64,000 nucleotides of DNA, from positions 271,739,426 through 271,803,425 of the forward strand of contig CP136063.1 of the NCBI GenBank assembly GCA_032622095.1. Direction: 5' to 3'. A program made the translations under genes and the position numbers. The DNA is from Siphonodentalium dalli (taxonomy: Eukaryota > Mollusca > Scaphopoda > Gadilida > Siphonodentaliidae). How positions within the stretch are numbered: position 1 is the stretch's first letter; every line of letters begins with the position of its first letter. Under the pieces are notes generated by a model. That model was not told the DNA's origin. It made no database searches and worked only from the letters and a program-made list of their open reading frames with translations. Shown piece by piece: positions 13,153-26,100 of the stretch.

Positions 13153-15352
13153 TTGTTAGTCTATTCCTGGTGTGTTACAAATAAAGAGCGTTCATTGTTA
13201 GTCTATACCTGGTATGATACAAATAAAGAGCGTTCATTGTTAGTCTACTCATTGTATATTACCAATAAAGAGCGTTCCTTGTTAGAAAATTCCTGGTATG
13301 TTACAAATAAAGAACGCTCATTGTTCGTCTTTTCCTGGTATGTTACAAATAAAGAGCGTTCATCGTTAGTCTATTCCTGGTATGTTATAAATAATGAGCG
13401 TTCATCGTTAGTCTATTCCTGGTATGTTACAAATAAAGAACGCTCATTGTTAGTCTATTCCTGGTATGTTACAAATAAAGAGCGTTCATCGTTAGTCTAT
13501 TCCTGGTATGTTACAAATAAAGAACGCTCATTGATTGTCTATTCCTGGTATGTTACAAATAAAGAACACTCATTGTTAGTCTATTCCTGGTATGTTATAA
13601 ATAAAGAGCGTTCATTGTTAGTCTATTCATGATATATTACACATAAAGAACGCTCATTGTTAGTCTTACTCCTGGTATGTTACAAATAAAGAACGCTCAT
13701 TGTTAGTCTTACTCCTGGTATGTTACAAATAAAGAGCGTTCATTGTTAGTCTTACTCCTGGTATGTTACAAATAAAGAGAGTTCATTGTTAGTCTATTCC
13801 TGGTATGTTACAAATAAAGAACCCTCTTTGTTAGTCTATTCCTGGATTGTAACCAACAAAGAACGTCCATTGTTAGTCTTATTCATGGTATGTTACAAAT
13901 AAAGAACGCTCATTGTTAGTCTATTCCTGGTATGTTACAAATAAAGAGCGTTCATCGTTAGTCTATTCCTGGTATGTTACAAATAAAGAACGCTCATTGT
14001 TAGTCTATTCCTGGTATGTTACAAATAAAGAGCGTTCATCGTTAGTCTATTCCTGGTATGTTACAAATAAAGAACTCTCATTGTTTGTCTATTCCTGGTA
14101 TGTTAAAAATAAAGAACGCTCATCGTTAGTCTATTCCTGGTATGTTATAAATAAAGAGCGTTTATTGTTAGTCTATTCCTCGTTTGTTATAAATAAAGAG
14201 CGTTCATTGTTAGTCTATTCCTGATATATTACACATAAAGAACGCTCATTGTTAGTCTTACTCCTGATATATTACACATAAAGAACGCTCATTGTTAGTC
14301 TTACTCCTGGTGTGTTACACATAAAGAGCGTTCATTGTCAGTCTACTCATTGTATATTACCAATAAGAGCGTCCCTTGTTAGTATATTCATGGTATGTTA
14401 CAAATAAAGATCGTTCATTGTTAGTCTTATTCCTGGTATGTTTCAAATAAAGAGCGTTCATTGTTAGTCTTACACATTGTATGTTACAAATAAAGAGCGT
14501 TCACTGTTAGTCACCTCCTGACAAATAACAAATACTGAGCGTTCATTGTTAGTCTATTCCTGGTATGTTACCAATAAAGATCATTCATTGTTAGTCTTAT
14601 TCCTGTGATGTTACAAATAAAGAGCGTTAATTGTTAGTCTATTCTTGGTATGTTACAAATAAAGAGCGTTCATTGTTAGTCTTACTCCTGGTATGTTACA
14701 AATAAAGAACGCTCATTGTTAGTCTATTCCTGGTATGTTATAAATAAAGAGCGTTCCTTGTTAGTATATTCATGGTATGTTACAAATAAAGATCGTGCAT
14801 TGTTAGTCTTATTCCTGGTATGTTACACATAAAGTGCGTTCATTGTTAGTCTACTCATTGTATATTACCAATAAAGAGCGTTCCTTGTTAGAAAATTCAT
14901 GGTATGTTACAAATAAAGATCGTTCATTGTTAGTCTTATTCCTGGTATGTTACAAATAAAGAACGCTCATTGTTAGTCTATTCCTGGTATGTTACAAATA
15001 AAGAGCGTTAATTGTTAGTCTATTCCTGGTATGTAACCAACAAGGAACGTCCATTGTTAGTCTTACTCCTGGTATGTTACAAATAAAGAACGCTCATTAT
15101 TAGTCTTACTCTTGGTATGTTACATATAAAGAGCGTTGATTGATAGTCTATTATTGGTATGTTACATATAAAGAACGCTCATTGTTAGTCTTACTCCTGG
15201 TATGTTACAAATAAAGAGTGTTCATTGTTAGTCTTACTCCTGGTATGTTACAAATAAAGAACGCTCATTGCTAGTCTATTCCTGGTATGTTACAAATAAA
15301 AAGCGTTCATTGTTAGTCTTATTTCTGGTATGTTACAAATAAATAACGCTCA
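13153..15352 (+). repeat. HOR-A cycle, 2,200 bp
   Basis: Copy of 2302-4501 at 10,851 bp offset. It shares the rare GAACCCTCTT, GAACTCTC and TTAAAAATAAAG variants and the doubled TGATATATTACAC monomers. I saw no clear private change while reading. Confidence 0.88.
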
Positions 15353-18219
15353 TTGTTAGTCTATTCCTGGTATGTTACAAATAAAGAGCGTTCATTGTTA
15401 GTCTATACATGGTATGATACAAATAAAGAGCGTTCATTGTTAGTCTACTCATTGTATATTACCAATAAAGAGCGTTCCTTGTTAGAAAATTCATGGTATA
15501 TTACAAATAAAGAACGCTCATTGTTCGTCTATTCCTGGTATGTTACAAATAAAGAGCGTTCATCGTTAGTCTATTCCTGTTATGTTACAAATAAAGAACG
15601 CTCATTGTTAGTCTATTCCTGGTATGTTACAAATAAAGAACGCTCATTGTTCGTCTATTCCTGGTATGTTACAAATAAAGAGCGTTCATCGTTAGTCTAT
15701 TCCTGGTATGTTACAAATAAAGAACGCTCATTGTTAGTCTATTCCTGGTATGTTACAAATAAAGAGCGTTCATCGTTAGTCTATTCCTGATATGTTACAA
15801 ATAAAGAACGCTCATTGATTGTCTATTCCTGGTATGTTACAAATAAAGAACACTCATTGTTAGTCTATTCCTGGTATGTTATAAATAAAGAGCGTTCATT
15901 GTTAGTCTATTCATGATATATTACACATAAAGAACGCTCATTGTTAGTCTTACTCCTGGTATGTTACAAATAAAGAACGCTCATTGTTAGTCTTACTCCT
16001 GGTATGTTACAAATAAAGAGCGTTCATTGTTAGTCTTACTCCTGGTATGTTACAAATAAAGAGAGTTCATTGTTAGTCTATTCCTGGTATGTTACAAATA
16101 AAGAACCCTCATTGTTAGTCTATTCCTGGATTGTAACCAACAAAGAACGTCCATTGTTAGTCTTATTCATGGTATGTTACAAATAAAGAACGCTCATTGT
16201 TAGTCTATTCCTGGTATGTTACAAATAAAGAGCGTTCATCGTTAGTCTATTCCTGGTATGTTACAAATAAAGAACGCTCATTGTTAGTCTATTCCTGGTA
16301 TGTTACAAATAAAGAGCGTTCATCGTTAGTCTATTCCTGGTATGTTACAAATAAAGAACGCTCATTGTTTGTCTATTCCTGGTATGTTACAAATAAAGAA
16401 CGCTCACCGTTAGTCTATTCCTGGTATGTTATAAATAAAGAGCGTTTATTGTTAGTCTATTCCTCGTTTGTTATAAATAAAGAGCGTTCATTGTTAGTCT
16501 ATTCCTGATATATTACACATAAAGAACGCTCATTGTTAGTCTTACTCCTGGTATGTTACAAATAAAGAGCGTTCATTGTTAGTCTTACTCCTGGTATGTT
16601 TCAAATAAAGAATGTTCATTGTTAGTCTATTCCTGGTATGTTACACACAAAGAGCGTTCATTGTCAGTCTACTCATTGTATATTACCAATAAAGACCGTC
16701 CCTTGTTAGTATATTCATGGTATGTTACAAATAAAGATCGTTCATTGTTAGTCTTATTCCTGGTATGTTACAAATAAAGAGTGTTCATTGTTAGTCTTAC
16801 ACAGTGTATGTTACAAATAAAGAGCGTTCACTGTTAGTCACCTCCTGACAAATAACCAATACTAAGCGTTCATTGTTAGTCTATTCCTGGTATGTTACCA
16901 ATAAAGATCATTCATTGTTAGTCTTATTCCTGTGATGTTACAAATAAAGAGCGTTAATTGTTAGTCTATTCTTGGTATGTTACAAATAAAGAGCGTTCAT
17001 TGTTAGTCTTACTCCTGGTATGTTACAAATAAAGAACGCTCATTGTTAGTCTATTCCTGGTATGTTATAAATAAAGAGCGTTCCTTGTTAGTATATTCAT
17101 GGTATGTTACAAATAAAGATCGTGCAATGTTAGTCTTATTCCTGGTATGTTACACATGAAGAGCGTTCATTGTTAGTCTACTCATTGTATATTACCAATA
17201 AAGAGCGTTCCTTGTTAGAAAATTCATGGTATGTTACAAATAAAGATCGTTCATTGTTAGCCTATTCCTGGTATGTTACAAATAAAGAACGCTCATTGTT
17301 AGTCTATTCCTGGTATGTTACAAATAAAGAGCGTTAATTGTTAGTCTATTCCTGGTATGTAACCAACAAGGAACGTCCATTGTTAGTCTTACTCCTGGTA
17401 TGTTACAAATAAAGAACGCTCATTATTAGTCTTACTCTTGGTATGTTACATATAAAGAGCGTTGATTGATAGTCTATTATTGGTATGTTACATATAAAGA
17501 ACGCTCATTGTTAGTCTTACTCCTGGTATGTTATAAATAAAGAGCGTTTATTGTTAGTCTATTCCTCGTTTGTTATAAATAAAGAGCGTTCATTGTTAGT
17601 CTATTCCTGATATATTACACATAAAGAACGCTCATTGTTAGTCTTACTCCTGGTATGTTACAAATAAAGAATGTTCATTGTTAGTCTATTCCAGGTATGT
17701 TACACATAAAGAGCGTTCATTGTCAGTCTACTCATTGTATATTACCAATAAGAGCGTCCCTTGTTAGTATATTCATGGTATGTTACAAATAAAGATCGTT
17801 CATTGTTAGTCTTATTCCTGGTATGTTTCAAATAAAGAGCGTTCATTGTTAGTCTTACACATTGTATGTTACAAATAAAGAGCGTTCACTGTTAGTCACC
17901 TCCTGACAAATAAACAATACTGAGCGTTCATTGTTAGTCTATTCCTGGTATGTTACCAATAAAGATCATTCATTGTTAGTCTTATTCCTGTGATGTTACA
18001 AATAAAGAGCGTTAATTGTTAGTCTATTCTTGGTATGTTACAAATAAAGAGCGTTCATTGTTAGTCTTACACCTGGTATGTTACAAATAAAGAACGCTCA
18101 TTGTTAGTCTATTCCTGGTATGTTATAAATAAAGAGCGTTCCTTGTTAGTATATTCATGGTATGTTACAAATAAAGATCGTGCATTGTTAGTCTTATTCC
18201 TGGTATGTTACACATAAAG
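15353..18219 (+). repeat. HOR-A cycle plus shortened subunit
   Basis: Copy of 4502-7368 at 10,851 bp offset; CTCCTGAC landmarks at 16842 and 17900 correspond to 5991 and 7049. It differs at a few bases, for example GCCTATTCC at about 17261 against GCCTATACC at about 6410, and CACATGAAG at 17154. The duplicate ends near 18219, where HOR-B begins instead of the 2,244-bp repeat. Confidence 0.86.
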
Positions 18220-18531
18220 AGCGTTCATTGTTAGTCTACTCATTGTATATTACCAATAAAGAGCGTTCCTTGTTAGTCTTATTCCTTGTATGTTACAAAT
18301 AAAGAACGCTCATTGTTAGTCTATTCCTGGTATGATACAAATAAAGAACGCTCATTGTTAGTCTATTCCTGGTGTGTTACAAATAAAGAGCGTTCATTGT
18401 TAGTCTATACCTGGTATGATACAAATAAAGAGCGTTCATTGTTAGTCTACACATTGTATATTACCAATAAAGAGCGTTCCTTGTTAGATAATTCATGGTA
18501 TGTTACAAATAAAGAACGCTCATTGTTCGCC

Positions 18532-18573
18532 TATTCCTGGTATGTTACAAATAAAGAGCGTTCATCGTTAGTC
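18532..18573 (+). repeat. Canonical type B monomer (exemplar)
   Basis: A 42-bp monomer carrying octamer GAGCGTTC, here followed by ATCGTTAGTC. It differs from type A at two octamer positions (A to G and C to T) and often by TTG to TCG just downstream. Its octamer is the exact reverse complement of the type A octamer, although the rest of the monomer is in the same orientation. In 42-mer blocks B and A monomers are interspersed, often alternating. Confidence 0.9.
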
Positions 18574-18615
18574 TATTCCTGGTATGTTACAAATAAAGAA
18601 CGCTCATTGTTAGTC
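18574..18615 (+). repeat. Canonical type A monomer (exemplar)
   Basis: A clean 42-bp monomer carrying octamer GAACGCTC followed by ATTGTTAGTC. Type A is one of the two dominant classes. Subvariants differ just after the octamer: TTAGTC, TTCGTC, TTTGTC or GATTGTC. In the stop-free frame it reads as 14 codons, Y-S-W-Y-V-T-N-K-E-R-S-L-L-V. Its only CpG is at the centre of the octamer. Confidence 0.9.
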
Positions 18616-19465
18616 TATTCCTGGTATGTTACAAATAAAGAACGCTCATTGTTCGTCTATTCCTGGTATGTTACAAATAAAGAGCGTTCATCGTTAGTCT
18701 ATTCCTGGTATGTTACAAATAAAGAACGCTCATTGTTAGTCTATTCCTGGTATGTTACAAACAAAGAGCGTTCATCGTTAGTCTATTCCTGGTATGTTAC
18801 AAATAAAGAACGCTCATTGTTTGTCTATTCCTGGTATGTTACAAATAAAGAACACTCATTGTTAGTCTATTCATGGTATGTTACAAATAAAGAGCGTTCA
18901 TTGTTAGTCTATTACAGGTATGTTACAAATAAAGAACGTTTATTGCTAATCTTATTCCTGGTATGTTACAAATAAAGAACGCTCATTTTTAGTTTTATTC
19001 CTGGTATGTTACAAATAAAGAGCGTTCATTGTTAGTCTATTCCTGGTATGTTACAAATAAAGAGCGTTTATTGTTTGTCTATTCCTGGTATGTAACCAAC
19101 AAAGAACGTCCATTGTTAGTCTTATTCCTGGTATGTTACACATAAAGAGCGTTCATTGTTAGTATATTCATTGTTTGTTACCAATAAAGACCGTTCATTG
19201 TTAGTCTTAGTCATGGTATGTTACAAATAAAGAGCGTCCCTTGTTAGTATATTCATGGTATGTTACACATAAAGATCGTTCATTGTTAGTCTTATTCCTG
19301 GCATGTTACACATAAAGAGCGTTCATTGTTAGTCTTACACATTGTATGTTACAAATAAAGAGCGTTCATTGTTAGTCTATTCCTGGTTTGTTACAAATAA
19401 ATAACGCTCATTGTTATATAGTCTATTATTGGTATGTTACAAATAAAGAGCGTTCATTGTTAGTC

Positions 19466-19508
19466 TTACTCCTGGTATGTTACAAATAAAGAACGCTCAT
19501 TGTTAGTC
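19466..19508 (+). repeat. 43-bp frame-shifting monomer (exemplar)
   Basis: This class has GTCTTACTCC or GTCTTATTCC where the 42-mer has GTCTATTCC, one base more. It is common in the stretches between blocks of pure 42-mers. The extra base moves the stop-free frame into one that reads L-V-C-Y-K and then TAA from AAATAAA. This is why most apparent open frames end with that peptide tail. Confidence 0.9.
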
Positions 19509-22500
19509 TATTCCTGGTATGTTATAAATAAAGAGCGTTCCTTGTTAGTATATTCATGGTATGTTACAATTAAATATCGTGCATTGTTAGTCTTATTCCT
19601 GGTATGTTACACATAAAGAGCGTTCATTGTTAGTCTACTCATTGTATATTACCAATAAAGAGCGTTCCTTGTTAGAAAATTCATGGTATGTTACAAATAA
19701 AGATCGTTCATTGTTAGTCTTATTCCTGGTATGTTACAAATAAAGAACGCTCATTGTTAGTCTATTCCTGGTATGTTACAAATAAAGAGCGTTAATTGTT
19801 AGTCTATTCCTGGTATGTAACCAACAAGGAACGTCCATTGTTAGTCTTATTCATGGTATGTTACAAATAAAGAGCGTTCATTGCTAGTCTTACTCCTGGT
19901 ATGTGACAAATAAAGAACGCTCATTATTAGTCTTACTCTTGGTAGGTTACATATAAAGAGCGTTGATTGATAGTCTATTATTGGTATGTTACATATAAAG
20001 AACGCTCATTGTTAGTCTTACTCCTGGTATGTTACAAATAAAGAGTGTTCATTGTTAGTCTTACTCCTGGTATGTTACAAATAAAGAACGCTCATTGCTA
20101 GTCTATTCCTGGTATGTTACAAATAAAGAGCGTTCATTGTTAGTCTTATTCCTGGTATGTTACAAATAAATAACGCTCATTGTTAGTCTATTCCTGGTGT
20201 GTTACAAATAAAGAGCGTTCATTGTTAGTCTATACCTGGTATGATACAAATAAAGAGCGTTCATTGTTAGTCTACTCATTGTATATTACCAATAAAGAGC
20301 GTTCCTTGTTAGAAAATTCATGGTATGTTACAAATAAAGAACGCTCATTGTTCGTCTATTCCTGGTATGTTACAAATAAAGAGCGTTCATCGTTAGTCTA
20401 TTCCTGGTATGTTACAAATAAAGAACGCTCATTGTTAGTCTATTCCTGGTATGTTACAAATAAAGAACGCTCATTGTTCGTCTATTCCTGGTATGTTACA
20501 AATAAAGAGCGTTCATCGTTAGTCTATTCCTGGTATGTTACAAATAAAGAACGCTCATTGTTAGTCTATTCCTGGTATGTTACAAATAAAGAGCGTTCAT
20601 CGTTAGTCTATTCCTGGTATGTTAGAAATAAAGAACGCTCATTGATTGTCTATTCCTGGTATGTTACAAATAAAGAACACTCATTGTTAGTCTATTCCTG
20701 GTATGTTATAAATAAAGAGCGTTCATTGTTAGTCTTACTCCTGGTATGTTACAAATAAAGAGAGTTCATTGTTAGTCTATTCCTGGTATGTTACAAATAA
20801 AGAACCCTCATTGTTAGTCTATTCCTGGATTGTAACCAACAAAGAACGTCCATTGTTAGTCTTATTCATGGTATGTTACAAATAAAGAACGCTCATTGTT
20901 AGTCTATTCCTGGTATGTTACAAATAAAGAGCGTTCATCGTTAGTCTATTCCTGGTATGTTACAAATAAAGAACGCTCATTGTTAGTCTATTCCTGGTAT
21001 GTTACAAATAAAGAGCGTTCATCGTTAGTCTATTCCTGGTATGTTACAAATAAAGAACGCTCATTGTTTGTCTATTCCTGGTATGTTACAAATAAAGAAC
21101 GCTCACCGTTAGTCTATTCCTGGTATGTTATAAATAAAGAGCGTTTATTGTTAGTCTATTCCTCGTTTGTTATAAATAAAGAGCGTTCATTGTTAGTCTA
21201 TTCCTGATATATTACACATAAAGAACGCTCATTGTTAGTCTTACTCCTGGTATGTTACAAATAAAGAGCGTTCATTGTTAGTCTTTCTCCTGGTATGTTT
21301 CAAATAAAGAATGTTCATTGTTAGTCTATTCCTGGTATGTTACACACAAAGAGCGTTCATTGTCAGTCTACTCATTGTATATTACCAATAAAGACCGTCC
21401 CTTGTTAGTATATTCATGGTATGTTACAAATAAAGATCGTTCATTGTTAGTCTTATTCCTGGTATGTTACAAATAAAGAGTGTTCATTGTTAGTCTTACA
21501 CAGTGTATGTTACAAATAAAGAGCGTTCACTGTTAGTCACCTCCTGACAAATAACCAATACTAAGCGTTCATTGTTAGTCTATTCCTGGTATGTTACCAA
21601 TAAAGATCATTCATTGTTAGTCTTATTCCTGTGATGTTACAAATAAAGAGCGTTAATTGTTAGTCTATTCTTGGTATGTTACAAATAAAGAGCGTTCATT
21701 GTTAGTCTTACTCCTGGTATGTTACAAATAAAGAACGCTCATTGTTAGTCTATTCCTGGTATGTTATAAATAAAGAGCGTTCCTTGTTAGTATATTCATG
21801 GTATGTTACAAATAAAGATCGTGCATTGTTAGTCTTATTCCTGGTATGTTACACATAAAGAGCGTTCATTGTTAGTCTACTCATTGTATATTACCAATAA
21901 AGAGCGTTCCTTGTTAGAAAATTCATGGTATGTTACAAATAAAGATCGTTCATTGTTAGTCTTATTCCTGGTATGTTACAAATAAAGAACGCTCATTGTT
22001 AGTCTATTCCTGGTATGTTACAAATAAAGAGCGTTAATTGTTAGTCTATTCCTGGTATGTAACCAACAAGGAACGTCCATTGTTAGTCTTACTCCTGGTA
22101 TGTTACAAATAAAGAACGCTCATTATTAGTCTTACTCTTGGTATGTTACATATAAAGAGCGTTGATTGATAGTCTATTATTGGTATGTTACATATAAAGA
22201 ACGCTCATTGTTAGTCTTACTCCTGGTATGTTATAAATAAAGAGCGTTTATTGTTAGTCTATTCCTCGTTTGTTATAAATAAAGAGCGTTCATTGTTAGT
22301 CTATTCCTGATATATTACACATAAAGAACGCTCATTGTTAGTCTTACTCCTGGTATGTTACAAATAAAGAATGTTCATTGTTAGTCTATTCCAGGTATGT
22401 TACACATAAAGAGCGTTCATTGTCAGTCTACTCATTGTATATTACCAATAAGAGCGTCCCTTGTTAGTATATTCATGGTATGTTACAAATAAAGATCGTT

Positions 22501-23138
22501 CATTGTTAGTCTTATTCCTGGTATGTTTCAAATAAAGAGCGTTCATTGTTAGTCTTACACATTGTATGTTACAAATAAAGAGCGTTCACTTTTAGTCACC
22601 TCCTGACAAATAACCAATACTGAGCGTTCATTGTTAGTCTATTCCTGGTATGTTACCAATAAAGATCATTCAATGTTAGTCTTATTCCTGTGATGTTACA
22701 AATAAAGAGCGTTAATTGTTAGTCTATTCTTGGTATGTTACAAATAAAGAGCGTTCATTGTTAGTCTTACTCCTGGTATGTTACAAATAAAGAACGCTCA
22801 TTGTTAGTCTATTCCTGGTATGTTATAAATAAAGAGCGTTCCTTGTTAGTATATTCATGGTATGTTACAAATAAAGATCGTGCATTGTTAGTCTTATTCC
22901 TGGTATGTTACACATAAAGAGCGTTCATTGTTAGTCTACTCATTGTATATTACCAATAAAGAGCGTTCCTTGTTAGTCTTATTCCTTGTATGTTACAAAT
23001 AAAGAACGCTCATTGTTAGTCTATTCCTGGTATGCTACAAATAAAGAACGATCATTGTTAGTCTATTCCTGGTGTGTTACAAATAAAGAGCGTTCATTGT
23101 TAGTCTATACCTGGTATGATACAAATAAAGAGCGTTCA
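19500..23138 (+). repeat. HOR-A tail and chimeric HOR-A cycle (super-HOR 1)
   Basis: A HOR-A tail with the rare AATTAAATATCG variant at about 19568 leads into a cycle at 20180. The first part of that cycle resembles the 10.8-kb cycle (TGGTGTGTT and TTAGAAATAAAG variants). After about 20710 it resembles the 16-kb cycle. The junction lacks 128 bp (42+43+43), removing the TGATATATTACAC monomer and two 43-mers. CTCCTGAC landmarks lie at 21541 and 22600. Confidence 0.82.
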
Positions 23139-26100
23139 TTGTTAGTCTACTCATTGTATATTACCAATAAAGAGCGTTCCTTGTTAGATAATTCATGGTA
23201 TGTTACAAATAAAGAACGCTCATTGTTCGCCTATTCCTGGTATGTTACAAATAAAGAGCGTTCATCGTTAGTCTATTCCTGGTATGTTACAAATAAAGAA
23301 CGCTCATTGTTAGTCTATTCCTGGTATGTTACAAATAAAGAACGCTCATTGTTCGTCTATTCCTGGTATGTTACAAATAAAGAGCGTTCATCGTTAGTCT
23401 ATTCCTGGTATGTTACAAATAAAGAACGCTCATTGTTAGTCTATTCCTGGTATGTTACAAACAAAGAGCGTTCATCGTTAGTCTATTCCTGGTATGTTAC
23501 AAATAAAGAACGCTCATTGTTTGTCTATTCCTGGTATGTTACAAATAAAGAACACTCATTGTTAGTCTATTCATGGTATGTTACAAATAAAGAGCGTTCA
23601 TTGTTAGTCTATTACAGGTATGTTACAAATAAAGAACGTTTATTGCTAATCTTATTCCTGGTATGTTACAAATAAAGAACGCTCATTTTTAGTTTTATTC
23701 CTGGTATGTTACAAATAAAGAGCGTTCATTGTTAGTCTATTCCTGGTATGTTACAAATAAAGAGCGTTTATTGTTTGTCTATTCCTGGTATGTAACCAAC
23801 AAAGAACGTCCATTGTTAGTCTTATTCCTGGTATGTTACACATAAAGAGCGTTCATTGTTAGTATATTCATTGTTTGTTACCAATAAAGACCGTTCATTG
23901 TTAGTCTTAGTCATGGTATGTTACAAATAAAGAGCGTCCCTTGTTAGTATATTCATGGTATGTTACACATAAAGATCGTTCATTGTTAGTCTTATTCCTG
24001 GCATGTTACAAATAAAGAGCGTTCATTGTTAGTCTTACACATTGTATGTTACAAATAAAGAGCGTTCATTGTTAGTCTATTCCTGGTTTGTTACAAATAA
24101 ATAACGCTCATTGTTATATAGTCTATTCTTGGTATGTTACAAATAAAGAGCGTTCATTGTTAGTCTTACTCCTGGTATGTTACAAATAAAGAACGCTCAT
24201 TGTTAGTCTACTCATTGTATATTACCAATAAAGAGCGTTCCTTGTTAGATAATTCATGGTATGTTACAAATAAAGAACGCTCATTGTTCGCCTATTCCTG
24301 GTATGTTACAAATAAAGAGCGTTCATCGTTAGTCTATTCCTGGTATGTTACAAATAAAGAACGCTCATTGTTAGTCTATTCCTGGTATGTTACAAATAAA
24401 GAACGCTCATTGTTCGTCTATTCCTGGTATGTTACAAATAAAGAGCGTTCATCGTTAGTCTATTCCTGGTATGTTACAAATAAAGAACGCTCATTGTTAG
24501 TCTATTCCTGGTATGTTACAAACAAAGAGCGTTCATCGTTAGTCTATTCCTGGTATTGTACAAATAAAGAACGCTCATTGTTTGTCTATTCCTGGTATGT
24601 TACAAATAAAGAACACTCATTGTTAGTCTATTCATGGTATGTTACAAATAAAGAGCGTTCATTGCTAGTCTATTACAGGTATGTTACAAATAAAGAGCGT
24701 TTATTGCTAATCTTATTCCTGGTATGTTACAAATAAAGAACGCTCATTTTTAGTTTTATTCCTGGTATGTTACAAATAAAGAGCGTTCATTGTTAGTCTA
24801 TTCCTGGTATGTTACAAATAAAGAGCGTTTATTGTTTGTCTATTCCTGGTATGTAACCAACAAAGAACGTCCATTGTTAGTCTTATTCCTGGTATGTTAC
24901 ACATAAAGAGCGTTCATTGTTAGTATATTCATTGTTTGTTACCAATAAAGACCGTTCATTGTTAGTCTTAGTCATGGTATGTTACAAATAAAGAGCGTCC
25001 CTTGTTAGTATATTCATGGTATGTTACACATAAAGATCGTTCATTGTTAGTCTTATTCCTGGCATGTTACAAATAAAGAGCGTTCATTGTTAGTCTTGCA
25101 CATTGTATGTTACAAATAAAGAGCGTTCATTGTTAGTCTATTCCTGGTTTGTTACAAATAAATAACGCTCATTGTTATATAGTCTATTCTTGGTATGTTA
25201 CAAATAAAGAGCGTTCATTGTTAGTCTTACTCCTGGTATGTTACAAATAAAGAACGCTCATTGTTAGTCTACTCATTGTATATTACCAATAAAGAGCGTT
25301 CCTTGTTAGATAATTCATGGTATGTTACAAATAAAGAACGCTCATTGTTCGCCTATTCCTGGTATGTTACAAATAAAGAGCGTTCATCGTTAGTCTATTC
25401 CTGGTATGTTACAAATAAAGAACGCTCATTGTTAGTCTATTCCTGGTATGTTACAAATAAAGAACGCTCATTGTTCGTCTATTCCTGGTATGTTACAAAT
25501 AAAGAGCGTTCATCGTTAGTCTATTCCTGGTATGTTACAAATAAAGAACGCTCATTGTTAGTCTATTCCTGGTATGTTACAAACAAAGAGCGTTCATCGT
25601 TAGTCTATTCCTGGTATTGTACAAATAAAGAACGCTCATTGTTTGTCTATTCCTGGTATGTTACAAATAAAGAACACTCATTGTTAGTCTATTCATGGTA
25701 TGTTACAAATAAAGAGCGTTCATTGCTAGTCTATTACAGGTATGTTACAAATAAAGAACGTTTATTGCTAATCTTATTCCTGGTATGTTACAAATAAAGA
25801 ACGCTCATTTTTAGTTTTATTCCTGGTATGTTACAAATAAAGAGCGTTCATTGTTAGTCTATTCCTGGTATGTTACAAATAAAGAGCGTTTATTGTTTGT
25901 CTATTCCTGGTATGTAACCAACAAAGAACGTCCATTGTTAGTCTTATTCCTAGTATGTTACACATAAAGAGCGTTCATTGTTAGTATATTCATTGTTTGT
26001 TACCAATAAAGACCGTTCATTGTTAGTCTTAGTCATGGTATGTTACAAATAAAGAGCGTCCCTTGTTAGTATATTCATGGTATGTTACACATACAGATCG

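Larger units (their letters stand above)
18220..19499 (+). repeat. HOR-B, single copy with lead-in
   Basis: After a lead-in ending in TTATTCCTTGTATG, one 1,061-bp HOR-B unit occupies 18439-19499. Its landmarks are GATAATTC, TTCGCCTATTCC, a 42-mer block, GAACACTC, TATTACAGG, TTGCTAATC, CATTTTTAGTTTTA, GTATATTCATTGTTTG, GGCATGTT and the TATATAG insertion. About 15.9-19.5 kb matches 20.7-24.2 kb at offset 4,699-4,700. Confidence 0.85.

Noticed and set aside
18582-18611. Short ATG frame (9 codons, then TAG) in each canonical monomer
   Set aside because: It is a by-product of the repeat, too short and too uniform to count as a gene; no regulatory context supports it.
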